From contig JAANBB010000126.1 in assembly GCA_014621425.1 (NCBI GenBank), forward strand, positions 1-64,000: a stretch of 64,000 bases of DNA. Reading direction: 5' to 3'. Below are positions 1-13,430 of the stretch, in pieces (within the stretch, counting starts at the first letter, position 1; each line of letters opens with the position of its first letter). The notes below the pieces were generated by a model. It was given only the letters and a program-made list of their open reading frames with translations. It was not told the DNA's origin and made no database searches. This DNA comes from Cylindrodendrum hubeiense. Taxonomy: Eukaryota > Ascomycota > Sordariomycetes > Hypocreales > Nectriaceae. Both the position numbers and the translations under genes were made by a program.

Positions 1-534
1 TATATTAGAATTTAATAAATATAGATTATATATAAAATTACCTTGAGAAATTTAATATTAAAATATAATACTAAATATATATTATTCTAAGACTAACTAT
101 ATATATTCTTTTTATTAAAGGAAGAATTAATTTAAGAGAATAATATAAAATAGTTTATCTTTCTAAAAAGATCTAATATTTTATTATAATAGTTTAGAAA
201 TAAGAGAGTATTTTAAAGAAATTAATAGCAAGTGAAAGGTAGAAGTAGTATAAAGTACAGTCTCAGCAGAAAGTATAAGATTATATATATCTAAAATTAA
301 AGAGAAATTTAAAATTTAAGATAATAAATTTAAATCAAATAATAAGTATATTAAGGAAAGAAAATAATAATAAAAGCTGAGATATTAAGATTAATATAAT
401 TATAATATCTTTATAATTTACTATTAATTTTCACTATAATTACTATTATTATATATTAAGTATTTTTATTATATATCTATTATTATTATCTTAAGATAGA
501 ACTGATAAAATATTATAATATTAAGTATTATATA
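1..534. other. AT-rich gene-free DNA
   Basis: Almost pure A/T sequence with no supportable reading frame. It fits RIP-mutated, probably heterochromatic DNA. No motif of a known element was recognised. Confidence 0.6.
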
Positions 535-1088
535 CAGGGTTGTGATTTTAGTTAGTTAGTAACTAGTTAGTAAAATTACTAACTAAAACTTTAGTACTTA
601 GTAATTATGTTAGTAATTTTCTAGGTTTTAAAATAAGGTATTTTATTAAATATTTAATATATATTAAATACAATAGATTTTAAGTAATACTAAAAGCTAT
701 ATTATATAAAAGAATCTATTTTATTAAATATTATGAATATATTTTGAAATACAGATATATTAATAAAATTATTAAATAATATATATTAAATTAGATAATA
801 TTCATTTATTTAGTTATGGGCTAGATAATTTATACAATATTAAAATATATTTCTTAAAGAAATCAAAGAATATCTTATATTTATATAATTTCAAGACTTT
901 AGTCACTAAATTACTAGTTAATTACCAACTAAAATATTTTAGTAATTACTAAATAATTACTAAATTAAATTAATTAGTAAGAGCTCTGACTATTATTAAA
1001 GGTTTTAGTAATTAGTTAGTAATTAGTACTTGATTTTAGTTAGTTATTAATTACTAACTAAGAATTACTAACTAAGATCATAATCCTG
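535..1088. mobile_element. MITE-like element with terminal inverted repeats
   Basis: The left end begins CAGGGTTGTGATTTTAGTTA and the right end, read on the minus strand, begins CAGGATTATGATCTTAGTTA. The inverted similarity continues for roughly 70-80 bp through repeated TTAGTTAGTAATTACTAACT-type words. The element is about 554 bp, AT-rich and has no coding capacity, as expected of a non-autonomous DNA transposon. Differences between the two ends are mostly G/A and C/T, the RIP pattern. A target-site duplication is not clear (flanks end TATA and begin CTTATA), so the family cannot be named. Confidence 0.55.
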
Positions 1089-4000
1089 CTTATATCTTAA
1101 TAGTAAATAAATAGTATTTAATAATATATTATGTATAATATAAACCTATAGTTTTATTTATTTCTCTTATTTTTATTCTTTATTCTTTCTTTCATTATTT
1201 TACTAGTTTTATAAGTATATTTCTCTTTTATATTATATATATATATATAATTAATTTCTTTAATATTCAATTTATTCTCTATTTCTAGTATTATATTCTT
1301 CTTATTTTTATTGTATATTCTCTTTACTTTTGTACATTAATCTTTATTAAACTTTTGTTCTTTTTAATATTACAAGTATAGAGGTTCTATATATCCTTTA
1401 TAAAAAGATTATAATAGACTCTCATTTGTATTATTATTTTTATTTGGTTTTTATATCTAAAATAAAGGAATTAAGTAAAATCAAGTATTTATTTTAGTAT
1501 CTCTTCTATTATATAAAAATAATTCTCTATATTTTTAACCTTTATATATTTATAAGCTATAATAAGAATACTAACTCTAATAATTCTACTTCTAATTATA
1601 TCTATCTTTATATTAAAACTAAAAGTGATGAAAGTATTAACCTTAACATAAATATAAATATTATGAAAAACAATAAAAATAATAATATTAATAATAAAAG
1701 TAAACAAATAAAAGAATATTAATAATACCTAAATTTTAATATAATAATTATATATGAACTATAATATTCTTTTAGAAGACTTTTATATTTAAGCTCTTCT
1801 TAATTCTATAATATCCCGTATTATATTATAACTATATTATATAGAGATATCATTTTATTAATAATATAGCTTTTCTTAGTTAGTTTAAAGTATTAACTAT
1901 GTTTTTCCTAAAGATTACTTCTATAGAATATTATTTTATTTATTAAATAGTTTAATATATAATATTATTATTTATTATTTTACTAAATCTTTTAATTTGT
2001 TTTATTATAGTTATTATTTAAAGAAAGATGAAGATTATATATTATTAATTTCTTTTTCCTTTCTTTAGAGTCTTATTAAGAATATGTGAATAATTATATT
2101 ATAAGGAAGGAAAAATACCTAGATCAATTAGTAATAATTCTAGATCTTATCTTTAGATATTTAAAATATATATTATTCTTAATAATAATAAAACAGACCT
2201 AAGGTATTATTATAATATATTTCAAAGATTAATTATCCTTTATAGATATATAAAGATCTTTACTTCTTTTTTTATTCTTTTATCTTTTCTTTATAAGGAC
2301 TTCCCAATTATTAAGTTAAAAATCTCTTCTTGATTTTATTATCTTTTAAAGATTATTCCTTTTAAATATAATAGATAAATAATATTATTAAATATCTCAT
2401 TTTGCATTAACATATAAAATCTTTATATTTTCATTTTATTATAATATATTCTATTTATATATATAAATACTTCTCTTAATATACTTTTATTTTTAATGTA
2501 TTATTATTAAACTTTCTTTTACTCTTTATAAAAAAGTTAAACTATCTTTTAAATATTAACAATATCTTTATCTAGAATCTATTAATTAATTATATTCTTT
2601 AATTAATATACTTATTTATTAAAGAAAGTATTATATTTTTAATTTGTTTTTAAGCTTTTATGTATTTAAATCGGTTTTGTATTTTCTAATTCTTTAAGTT
2701 AGATATTAAATAATAATCTCTAAAATCTTACTTTGTATTATATTCAGATCTAAATAAATTAATACATAATATCTTATAGAAATATACTACTTATACTTAT
2801 AGATTACTCTATATAGAATATAGAATTGATTATCAGATAATAATATCTATAATAGACTCTAGAGTTAATATAAATAGAAAGATATTATTATTATTTTATA
2901 AGTATTAGATATATATTAATATTATATATAGGAATAATTAAGTAGATAAACTATATATATTAAGATAATTAAGATAATCAAAATGTACTAATAATTAAGG
3001 AAATAAAATAGGTATTACTATTAATAAGATCTTCTTAATAATTATATATTAAGTGATTTATTAATTTTTAACAGTAATTAAGCTAAAAGTATAATATTCT
3101 AGTATTAGTTAACTCTAATTTATAATAAACCTAAATATATCATTTTTAATCTAATTAATTTAAGTTTATAAGTATATAATATTATTATTTCTGATTATCT
3201 ACTTATAAGATAAACTATAATATAATAAATATCCCTTCTCTATTAGTTGTTATTCTTAAGATTTATTAAATGATATATTTCCTAAAACTATTTATATATA
3301 TTTAGCTTAGACTTTTAATAACTTTATTATATAGTTATTATAACTAGTTATATTATTTAGATTATTATTAGAAAACTTAAGGAGAAATATTCCTCTATAG
3401 TAAATATTAAATTTATAAATATTAAATCTAAAACATTATATACTTTCTATTTTTGAAATATAAATAAATATATTATAGATAATATACTTTCTTAATATAG
3501 TAAATATAGTAAGAGAGATTATTATAATAATAATTCTTTAAGTAATTTTAAATTATAGACTTTCTTGTTGTATTTTATTTATATTAATCTATTGATATTA
3601 GGTTTTTTTATATACATAATATTAAAAGATAACATAAAAGAAATTATTAAAACTCTTCTTAAGGTTTATAAATATATAATTAAGCTTTAGGCTAAAATAA
3701 TTATTATTACTAATTATCTTATATATATGTAAAAGATTTATTTTAAAATTCTAGAGTATTGTTCTAAGACTATTTATTAAGATTTATAAAATTAAAAAGG
3801 GACAATTAATTATTAAATATATTAGATAATTATATATATTATCTTATTTAGAATCTTTAAATTTAAGGTATTTTTAATAATATCAATTAATTATCTTTAA
3901 ATTTAGATAGGGATTTAGAAAATCCTATTGTCTTAATATTTAATCTTTCTCTAATTATATTAATAAGCTCTTCAATTTCTATTAATAAGTTAAATCTCAA

Positions 4001-4570
4001 AGAGTTTTTATAAATCCTTTAAGTCTTTATAAGTTTAGTCTTTAATTAAATAGATAATCTTATTATCTTTTGATTTTATATTTATTATCCTTTTAATAAT
4101 AAATTCCTAAATATCTTAAGTTTTTATTTGTTTTTTTATTATATTATATTTTAATATAAATTATATTTTAGTTATCGCTAAATATAAACTATATAAGGAA
4201 TTATCTTAATTTTAAAAGATCTTATTCCTAATAATTAATAGATATTTAAGATGAATCTAAAATTAATATAAATTAATATAAATTTTAGAATTTTAGAAAT
4301 AAATATAATATAGAATAATTATATTATAAATAGTTTCTTAATATTTCTATACTATTTATAATTAATATAATATATTATATATTATATAATAATTTAATAT
4401 ATCTATTTAATTTAACTATTTATATATAATTTCTAAATTATTATTAAGTTATAATTTAATTCTATTTAAGTTATTAATCCTTATAAAAATTTAAATATAA
4501 AGATTATTCTATAATTAAAGATTTATCTATTTATTTAGTATATTTTAACTTATTTATTTAACTAAACCTA
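1089..4570. other. AT-rich gene-free DNA (RIP-type)
   Basis: About 3.5 kb of extremely A/T-rich sequence with only tiny chance reading frames. No RNA gene or intact transposon motif could be recognised. It reads as old repeat DNA driven to high AT by RIP. Confidence 0.6.
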
Positions 4571-6528
4571 TAATATCTCTATATAGGGGAAATATAAAGT
4601 GTGTGCGCTCCAGCGCATTGTAAGCTTTATTAAGAGAGGGCCTTGAGGAACGAAGAATGTATTTATAGCCTAATTAACTAACTAATAGCCTAACTATCTA
4701 ACAGTATTAAGACTGCCATAACCTAACCAGCTACTTGGTATTGAAACTGTCATAGCACTGATTCCAAAGTCTCGAGACCGAGACCCCTATTTCTTCCTAA
4801 TATACTGTATATGGCTTGCTGGCCCAGCTCCCTGGCTAGATATCGGGGGTCCTGGGTGACCTGGCTTAATAGGGCTCGATTATAGCTCGTCTATATTATC
4901 TAGTAATTCTTGTGATAAGTCTAAGATATTGACAGTAGGTATTGCTAAGTGTGGTTTCTTTGAGGGGGTTTGTGACTTTGAGTCCTGTGAAGTCAGTAAT
5001 CTTTGTAAGTCTGTAATTGATAATAATGTATTAGAAGATATAAAGGTATTCGGTGAAGTAGTTACTATAGGTATAGTAGCCTTCTTATACTTAAAAGGGA
5101 TTATTTTGGCTTATCTTAATCAGACTATTAGTGATTTTTAGGGCTGATTTTTCCCCTTAGAAGATATTATGGTTATTGGGTTTATTGATGTTCTAGTTAT
5201 TAATAGAGATTCACTATACTATATGTCTAGGATAATAATAAGGATATAGTCTTCTTCTAGTAGTAATAGCTTTATTATAATCTTATAGTCTAGTAAACTA
5301 GCCACCTAGCCAGAATAGGTAAATATAATCCCCTGCTAGAAATATGATTATTATCTATCTATAATCTTCTTATAGAGGATATTCTAAGACTTCTTATAGA
5401 CCGGGAAAATAATAAAGACCTAGAAAGTATAGAAGTCACTGTATAGGGACTTAGAAGGTATCCTAGGTATTAGGTAGGTTAATAAGTTAATAAAGCTATA
5501 ATATTTCTATTATAACTTATCCTTCTAGGATAAAGTATCCTTGGTTAGTAAAGTAGATTTAATATCTACTATAATACCACGAAAATAAACCACTAACTAG
5601 AAGATAGGGAAATTATTAAAGATAAGGAAGTTCCATAATAAGACCCTATATAACTATTAGTCTTGTAAATGGCTAGTAATAGTAGGCTCTACTTATAGCT
5701 ATACTAAAACATCTTATACAATAACAGTTAGGATAGTAAAGTTAATAATCTGGCTAATATTGACTTTTAAGCTATTTAGTTATTTGAGTTCTTATATAAG
5801 TGTAAAGGGATAGATCTGGCTATTAAAGAGAAACTAATAGTTAGTCTATTTATCATCCCTAATAGTCTAATTATAAATAGAAAGATTTAAGCTAAAATAG
5901 ATAATAGGCGTTTCTAGCTACTTATATAATTATAGACTATTATATTCCGGGGATATAAGCTATATTAGGGCTAAAAGTAGGATCTATATAATAATCTCTA
6001 TATTAAGACCTTTAATATATTATTAGGTAGCTATAAGGAAGCGTATAGGGCAATCTATTTTTATAAAGAAGTAAATTATTATATTAGACCTAATATCCTT
6101 CTATAACTTAAAGGGTTTATATATCTAGTCTTCTATAATTATTATTATAATAAGCTTTATTATAAACTATCTAATAGACTTAATAGGCTTATATACCTAA
6201 TCTTCTATTTTTATTATTATAATAAGCTTTATAAAGAATAGTTTTATAAATATAATACCCCTTAATTACTTACTATACCTCTAATATCTTTATAACAAGA
6301 TATTTCATCTAGTAATATACTAATTATAATACTAATAGTATTATAGTAGGAAACCTTTAAATAAAGGAAGATACTATTATAAGCTTAATCTTCTTAAAAT
6401 ATTATTATAATAATTTTTAAAATAATTAAATAAAGGTTATATTATATTAATTTAAGATATATACTCTATACCTATTTATATATTATAATCAATTAACCAA
6501 AGAATACTCTCAGGGCTAGGCTTATTCT
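4571..6528. other. Moderately AT-rich degraded repeat, no intact gene
   Basis: GC rises somewhat here, for example around 4600-5150, but every frame is broken. A 70-codon open stretch at 4929-5141 is not recognisable. The segment may be the upstream part of the Helitron relic or another element. Confidence 0.4.
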
Positions 6529-6756
6529 ATAGCCTATCTCACAGCCCGTCTAGTAGCCTGTCTAGCAGCCCGTCTCACAGCCCGTCTAGCAGCCCATCTC
6601 GCAGCCCGTCCAGCAACCCGTCTCGCAACCCGTCTCGTAGCCCGTCTCGTAGCCTATCTCACAGCCCGTCTAGTAGCTTGTCCAGCAGCCCGTCCAGCAG
6701 CCCATCTAGCAGCCCGTCTAGCAGCTCGTCCAGCAGCCCGCCCAGCAGCCTAGCTA
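6529..6756 (+). repeat. 12-bp minisatellite, about 19 units
   Basis: Tandem units close to CAGCCCGTCTAG (variants CAGCCCGTCTCA, CAACCCGTCTCG, CAGCCCATCTCG, CAGCCCGTCCAG) fill the interval. One plus-strand frame reads a Ser-Pro-Ser-Ser/Arg tetrapeptide repeat without stops. The array is far more GC-rich than the surrounding DNA. It may be the remnant of a low-complexity coding segment of a transposon protein, or a plain minisatellite. Confidence 0.85.
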
Positions 6757-9239
6757 ACATCATCAGGGCCTAGGATAGCTCTGTACCTTCAAAGATACTA
6801 TACATAAAATAGAAGAAATTGCAGCTTTATAGTATAGGTAAGATTAATCTCAAGTATAGCCACCACTTTAACAGGCTCTTATATTAGCTACTTGACTAAA
6901 AAGCCCCTAGCCTAATTAACTATCCTAGCCTCCTCTTATATATCTATTTTAGTAAGCCTATATATATATTAATCCCGAGGATTATTAGTTAAGTCTATTT
7001 CTTTATTATATATTTACAAGTATTAATAGTCTCTTCTAGTGGTTATAATAACTATAAGCTCAGATAGAAATACCTGAGATATTATTATAGCTATCTATAT
7101 TATTATCTAAGTAATTAGAGGTAAAGAAAGTAACTATTTAAATAGATAATCTTAATTAATCTTTCTAATCTTATAGTATAGCTATTCTAGATAATAGGGT
7201 AGTTTAAGGTATTATCTTAATTATTATTAGTATAAGTAATAATAAGCTTGGATTTATATTCTCAGACCCTAGCTAAAAGTGAGTATAAATAGACTCTTAG
7301 ATATATTACTATTATAAGTGAATTTGAACGTATATTTTCTGAAAATATAGGCCTAAAGATCTTATTAAGGACCTAGTGATAATAATATTATAGTTAGATA
7401 CTGACTTTGTTGAAAAAGAGTACCTTTCTTATAGATTTAATTAGTATATACTAGTCTCTTAAGAGTGTTAAGTCTTAATAGTCTAAGCCTTTTATTATAA
7501 TTTTTATAATATTTCTATTTTATTATTCTATATATATTATCTTTATTATTATAAGTTTAAGAAAAAGGTATTGTAGGATATTAGTTAGGCTATCTAGGTT
7601 ATAAGTGTAATACTAAAGGTATTATAGTTATTACTAGTTTATAATAATTATTTTAGTCTAATAAGACCTATTAAGATCTATAGTAATTATCTAAAGTCAC
7701 TAGATAAAGGGATTTTAATCTTAATTAGCTAGTTTTATTATCACTTATAATATAATTATAGGTATCCCTAAGAGCTCTAAGAGCTTATACTTCTAGAAGA
7801 GAAACTTATCTCCTTAAACTTATACTATAACTAGATTATAAATTATACTATCCCTAATAAAGATAATATTAGATAGATACTTTAATACCCTAGGTATATT
7901 AAGGGATATATTATTATCTTCTCTAATAATATTTAAGATATTATTATAAAGATCCTTTCTCACTTACTAATTAAGATCCTAGAAGATATATATATCTTCT
8001 AATATAGCTATAAGAAGCCTACCCTAAAAGATCTCTTTAAGTTATTATCTATTTATAGACTAGTTATAGAGGGTATATTAATATAGCTATAAACACATAA
8101 TCCTCTATATACTATTATCGAGATTAATATTACTAAGATAGAGTGTTGGGTAGTCCCTTCTCATAGGGTCCTAGTAATTATCTATAACTATATATAGTAA
8201 GATAAGCTATCAGTATAGGAAAAGATATAAATAGCCTAGCTGGTTTTGCTTAATAAGAGAGGTCTAGATAATAATATTATTATAGAGATTATAGATATCC
8301 TAATAGAGCTTATCACTAGTAATATAGCTAAAGAAGTAGCTAAAGTAGTTAAAGTAGCTATGATTATATACTTTAAGGAGGTAATACTTATAGTAGAAGA
8401 TACTAATAAGGACTCTAATAATATCTTTAAGATAGATAAATATACTAGCTTTAATAAGAAAATTAATAAGATTATATTATTAGGGATATTCCCACTTAAT
8501 ACCTATACTAGGACTAGTAATATAAGTAAGTTATAGTTTATCTTTAATACTATTATTAATAGGGGCTTATTATAAAGTTAGTTATAATAATTTTAGAGGC
8601 CAGAGATAATAATAGTGGCCAGTGCTATTAATATTAAATAGGATCTTAAAAGATAATTATATATTTATATTAGCTATAAAGATGAATTTATTAATTAGTT
8701 TAATCCCTCCTTTTTTACTAAGATATTCCTAATCCTATTCTCTTATAATATAGGAGGCCCTAGGATCATAGAAGAGATAGTAATAAAAGTGTAATATTAA
8801 GATTACTAGAATATATAGTTAAGATAGACCTTTACCTTAGAAGCCAGAGTATTATAAGAGGTAATATAAATACTTATAATATCTTATAATCTTAATCTTA
8901 GGGTATAGATAAGAATAATATTTTATTACTATAATAACTATTTTATAAGATATCTAGTATTTCCCTTCCTTATCTTTAATATATAAATATAATCTCATAA
9001 TCATATAGTTAATATAATTAATATCAAGAAATAGATATTCCTAAAAGTTAAGTGATTATTAGTATTATTAACTAAGAAATACCTTAATAAGATAAAAGCA
9101 GAGCTAGAAACCAGTATAAGGACTTAAGACAAAGGTATCTAAGAGTTTCTTTAGTATCTTTCTATATATAACTATTATTAGTTACTCTTAATAGAATTAT
9201 GCCTTAGCCTATATTAAAAGATTAAGTCTATTATTATCT
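6757..9239. other. Degraded repeat DNA between minisatellite and Helitron motifs
   Basis: AT-rich sequence with many in-frame TAG/TAA codons. The 96-codon open stretch at 8246-8536 has no recognisable domain, but shares the frame of the later Rep HUH motif, so it may be the N-terminal part of the same Helitron protein. Confidence 0.4.
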
Positions 9240-12200
9240 ACTATAAGATCCTAGTGATCTAGTTTATATTAAACCTAAATAACATTATAAACCCAATTAA
9301 GTTACAGATAGTAATATATTAAATACAGAACCTAAAAGGGGTTGAGGTCTTCTTATAGATATTAGATATAATATAGAAGTGGGTAAAGCTTATTATATCC
9401 GATCTATTAAGCTTAGCTAACTTCTTCTATTATAAGATCTAGTTATTCTTCTAGTATTATATAAAGATTAATAAAGATTTTATATTTAATTATATAAGCT
9501 AGTATTTTACCACTATTAAGATAAACTAATATAGTGCCTTATACATTTACAGGCTATTATGGTTTTATAATAATCTTACGCTCTCTATAATCTTTAATAA
9601 TAATTATAATAGCAAGGATAAGGATAAGGAGACTTTCTAGAAGATTATTATTTAATATATTAATAATATCTTCTATAAGATAAGATATTCCTTTTATTTT
9701 TATTTTATTAGTTTATTAGTATTTCTTATTTATTAAGATCTATATAGGATTTAGATAAAGAGATAATAAGAGCTATAATAACTTAGAGATCAGTCTCTAT
9801 TAATATTTATACTCTTATTAATAATATTAAATAATTTATTATTACCTTTAATAAAGAGACTAACTTTATTACAAACTTAAACCAGATCTATATATATAAT
9901 AGAATATACTTAAAGTATACCCTATACCCATTATAGGATAATAACTATTAGAAATTAAATTAATATTAATTTAAGGTATTCTAGAAGCTTATACTGAAGA
10001 TAGGATTTATACTAGAAGGAGTCTTAAAGATATAGTAATTATATTTACTTATAAATCACTAGAATAAGCTAATAGTTATAGGATTATAGTATAATTATAA
10101 TATTTCTTTTATTCTAATAAAGTTAAAGAGTCTAGTTCTTATATACTATTTAATAAATTATATTATAAAAGTAAAAAATCTAATCTAGAAGAGAATAATT
10201 ATAATTATAGGTCTCTTACCTATCCTAAATAATATTAATAATATTATAGGATAGTAAGATAATACTATAGATATAGATAATAATATAGTTTAGTAGAATA
10301 AGATATGAATATTCCTAATATAGATAGTTAATTAAGTCTTTATAAAATATTTAATCTCTTAAATTAAGATTATTATATATTTCCTAGACTATCTAATAGA
10401 GTTTTCTTATAATAACTAGTAGATATACTTAAATATAAACTAATTTTACTAGTATCTTATAAAGTGGTGGCCATACCTTTAAGATATTAGTAATATTAGT
10501 AATATAGATAATAAAGTTAAAGAGATAATTATTATAGAAAAATATAGAAGATATATTACACTAATAAATATATATCCATATCACGGACCCATATTCTAGT
10601 ACCTTTATCTCTATAATTATATAACCTTTATTTAAATATAGAAACAAATTATAAACTCTTAGTAAACTGATCTTACTATTATACTAGACACAGACTGGAC
10701 CCTATCTGGCTAGTAAGTGTAGATCTTATAGAAAAATATTAATAAATATATTATTATTAATCTTAATAGATATCTTAATATAGACTTTATTATTATAGAT
10801 AAAGATAGATTATAATTTCATAGGGCTATTATATAATATCTTAGCCTTTTTATCTTATAAGAACTATTTCTATATAGGGATAAAGGGAATATTAATAATA
10901 TCTAGACCTTACTAAGATATAGTCTTATCCTAAAATTAATATTAATAACAGATAATATCTAGTTATTATAATAGTCTATTAAAGATATAAAGAGAGATAT
11001 TAAGTAATAAACTATTATAATTACTAAAGCTAAGGATATAGTTAATAATATTAATAAGAATATACTCAATCCTGATATTACTATTAGTAGGCTCTTCTAG
11101 TCTAATAATATAATATAAATTAAGTAATTAATTAATATACTCTAAGTTACCTATACTAACTATTAAATTATAGCTAGCTTTATTAAGCTTACTAAGATAG
11201 TCTAGTAATTATAAATATTCTAAGAGATACTTAAATTATTAGCTAAGGCCTAGATATATAAAATAGTAATTATATTACTTATATCTCTATTTATAGGTAA
11301 ATAAGGGTAAGACCTAGACCTCCTAGACTAGAGATAGCTTTAAATAATCAAGTTCTAATAAATAAATATCTCATATAAAATTAAGTAAAGAATCTAGGGG
11401 ATATAATACTTAGGTATAATAGAGACCACTATTACCAATACAGGCTATATAATAATTATTATAAAGACTCTCACTAACTTTAATAAGTAAGCCTTTAATA
11501 TAATAGCCACTAAACTTAATATAGTAATAAGACCTATAATAAATATAAAAATAGGACCTATAATACTATTTTTTTATATAGGTAAATAGCTAATAATTAA
11601 AAGTAATCTTAATAGATATTAATCTATAGCCCTCCTATTATTCTATTACTAACTTAATATAAAAGAAGACTATAATCTCACTAATATTAGATTAAGATTC
11701 TAATAACTATACCAGTTCCTTAATAATAAGGGTAATATAGGAAAATCCTATATAATTAAAGTCCTTATTACCCTTTTTACTAAAAGGGGTATTTCATATT
11801 AACTCTTAGTAATTATAATATCCAGTATAATTATAATACAGATTAATAGTATTACTATCCACTCTGCCTATAAGTTAAGTATTATAATATTATAGAGGCC
11901 AGGATAAGATTTTAATAATAATCAGATTAATAATTTCCTATTATTATAGAAGGGTTAAGATCACTTTGTAAGTAGCCTATTAAGATTAGTTTAGTAGGAG
12001 AAGCTAGTATTAATAATTAATAAGATTAGTATATTAGGGACCCAGACCCTTTATATTATTAATAATTAGTTTAGTTAGCTATAGGGGTCTCTTAAGATCT
12101 TTGGGGGTATTCCTATTATACTATTCTATAATAACTTCTACTAATTCTAATTAATACTTAAGAAATTAATCCTATTACTAAGTATAATTATACTATAGGT

Positions 12201-13430
12201 CCTAGACCCCTCCTTCAAGCCTAAATAGCACTATAAGCATAATATAGCTTATAGTTTATAGTTTAAATTTATAATAGTTATTATATTAATTAAGTAGGTC
12301 CGGATAGTTAGAGATCCCGAGCTATAGAGATTATTATAATAGATTCGGACTAGATTATAAGATATAAGTAATATTAAGTTATTTAATTATTATTACTTTT
12401 AGCTAGGATAATAGATTCCCTGGGATATAGGTATTATAGTAATAATATTACTAAACTGAAATCACTAGAATCTTAATATTAAGAGTATTATTACTTTCTA
12501 GTATTAATAGTAGATCCTAATAAGGGTCTTTCTCTCTGAGTATAGGTAGAAGGATATAATACTATTAAATATAGAAGCTATAATAATAATAAGTCTAGGA
12601 GATAATAGTATAATCTATATTCTCACTATTTTTATATATATTCCCAGGATACTAATTATTATTACCTGGAATACCTATTAAAACCTAAAGTTTATTAATA
12701 ATATTAATTATAGGACTATAGGTATTATCCTTAATTAGGCTTTTCCTGGATACCTAATTTTAGAAGAGGTTATCCTATACTTCAATCCCCCTATTAGGAT
12801 TATCCTGGCCTCCAAGATAATAAAGGTATTTCAGTTTATTAATATACCCCAGAGCATAATCCTACTAGTACTAGTAAGTATTAAGATTAACCTGATATAG
12901 TAGTAGTTATAATAATAATATAAGATCTCACGGAAGGGGCTGTCCTATATAGTAACCTTTACCTACACTAACTATAAGGTCCAGGGATAGATGCTAGAGT
13001 ATATAGTCCTTAAACTATAAGGGATAATAATAATAAGGGTTATAACCCAGGGCTAAAGCTATACTATACCCAGTACCTGTGATCCCTATAGTCTATATAT
13101 ATAGCTATTATAGTACCGGATACTAGATAATATTATACTATTATCAGAGATATAAGAATATAATTTTATAGGGAATAGGATCCCCGCGGTAATAGTTAAT
13201 ACTAAGATCTGGCTAATCTCGCTTAGTAATATAATAATCTAATAAGTACTAATATAGTATAGGAAGGGCGTGGATAATAGGGCTAGATAAAGAGGAGCTA
13301 TTATAAATAGTATAATAATAATAAGAGCTATAGCAGAGATATCTTAGATCTATTATAATTACTAGAACTAATAATAATAGCTATAATAATAATAATAGAT
13401 AATATTATATATTAAAGGCTATGGATTACT
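9240..13430 (+). mobile_element. RIP-degraded Helitron (Rep plus PIF1-like helicase relic)
   Basis: Conceptual plus-strand translation, reading through many TAG/TAA codons, recovers Helitron landmarks. At about 9268 it reads IKPK*HYKPN*V, matching a Helitron N-domain INPND..NPVKL motif. At 9536-9559 it reads ALYIYRLLW, matching the Rep HUH motif ALHIHGLLW with both His codons turned into Tyr (CAC to TAC). At 11731 a Walker A GNIGKS appears. At about 12100 FGGIPIILFYNNFYQF-like sequence resembles helicase motif II, with the Q codon now TAA. At 12961 it reads TYTNYKVQG, and at 13081 DPYSLY followed by FIGNRIPAV, the helicase C-terminal block. The last four motifs share one frame over about 1.45 kb, so damage there is nearly all point mutation. 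The Rep motifs lie in other frames, so at least two indels exist. Element termini (5' TC, 3' CTRR with hairpin) were not located. Confidence 0.75.
11731..13200 (+). pseudogene. PIF1-like helicase pseudogene of the Helitron
   Basis: A single frame carries Walker A (GNIGKS, 11731), a motif II-like block (about 12100), the tract PELQRLL (about 12330), a KVQG box (12961) and the terminal DPYSLY/FIGNRIP block. It is interrupted by numerous TAG and TAA codons, many of them explained by CAG/CAA to TAG/TAA change. This is a dead protein-coding gene related to fungal Helitron ATP-dependent helicases, which unwind DNA during rolling-circle transposition. Confidence 0.72.
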
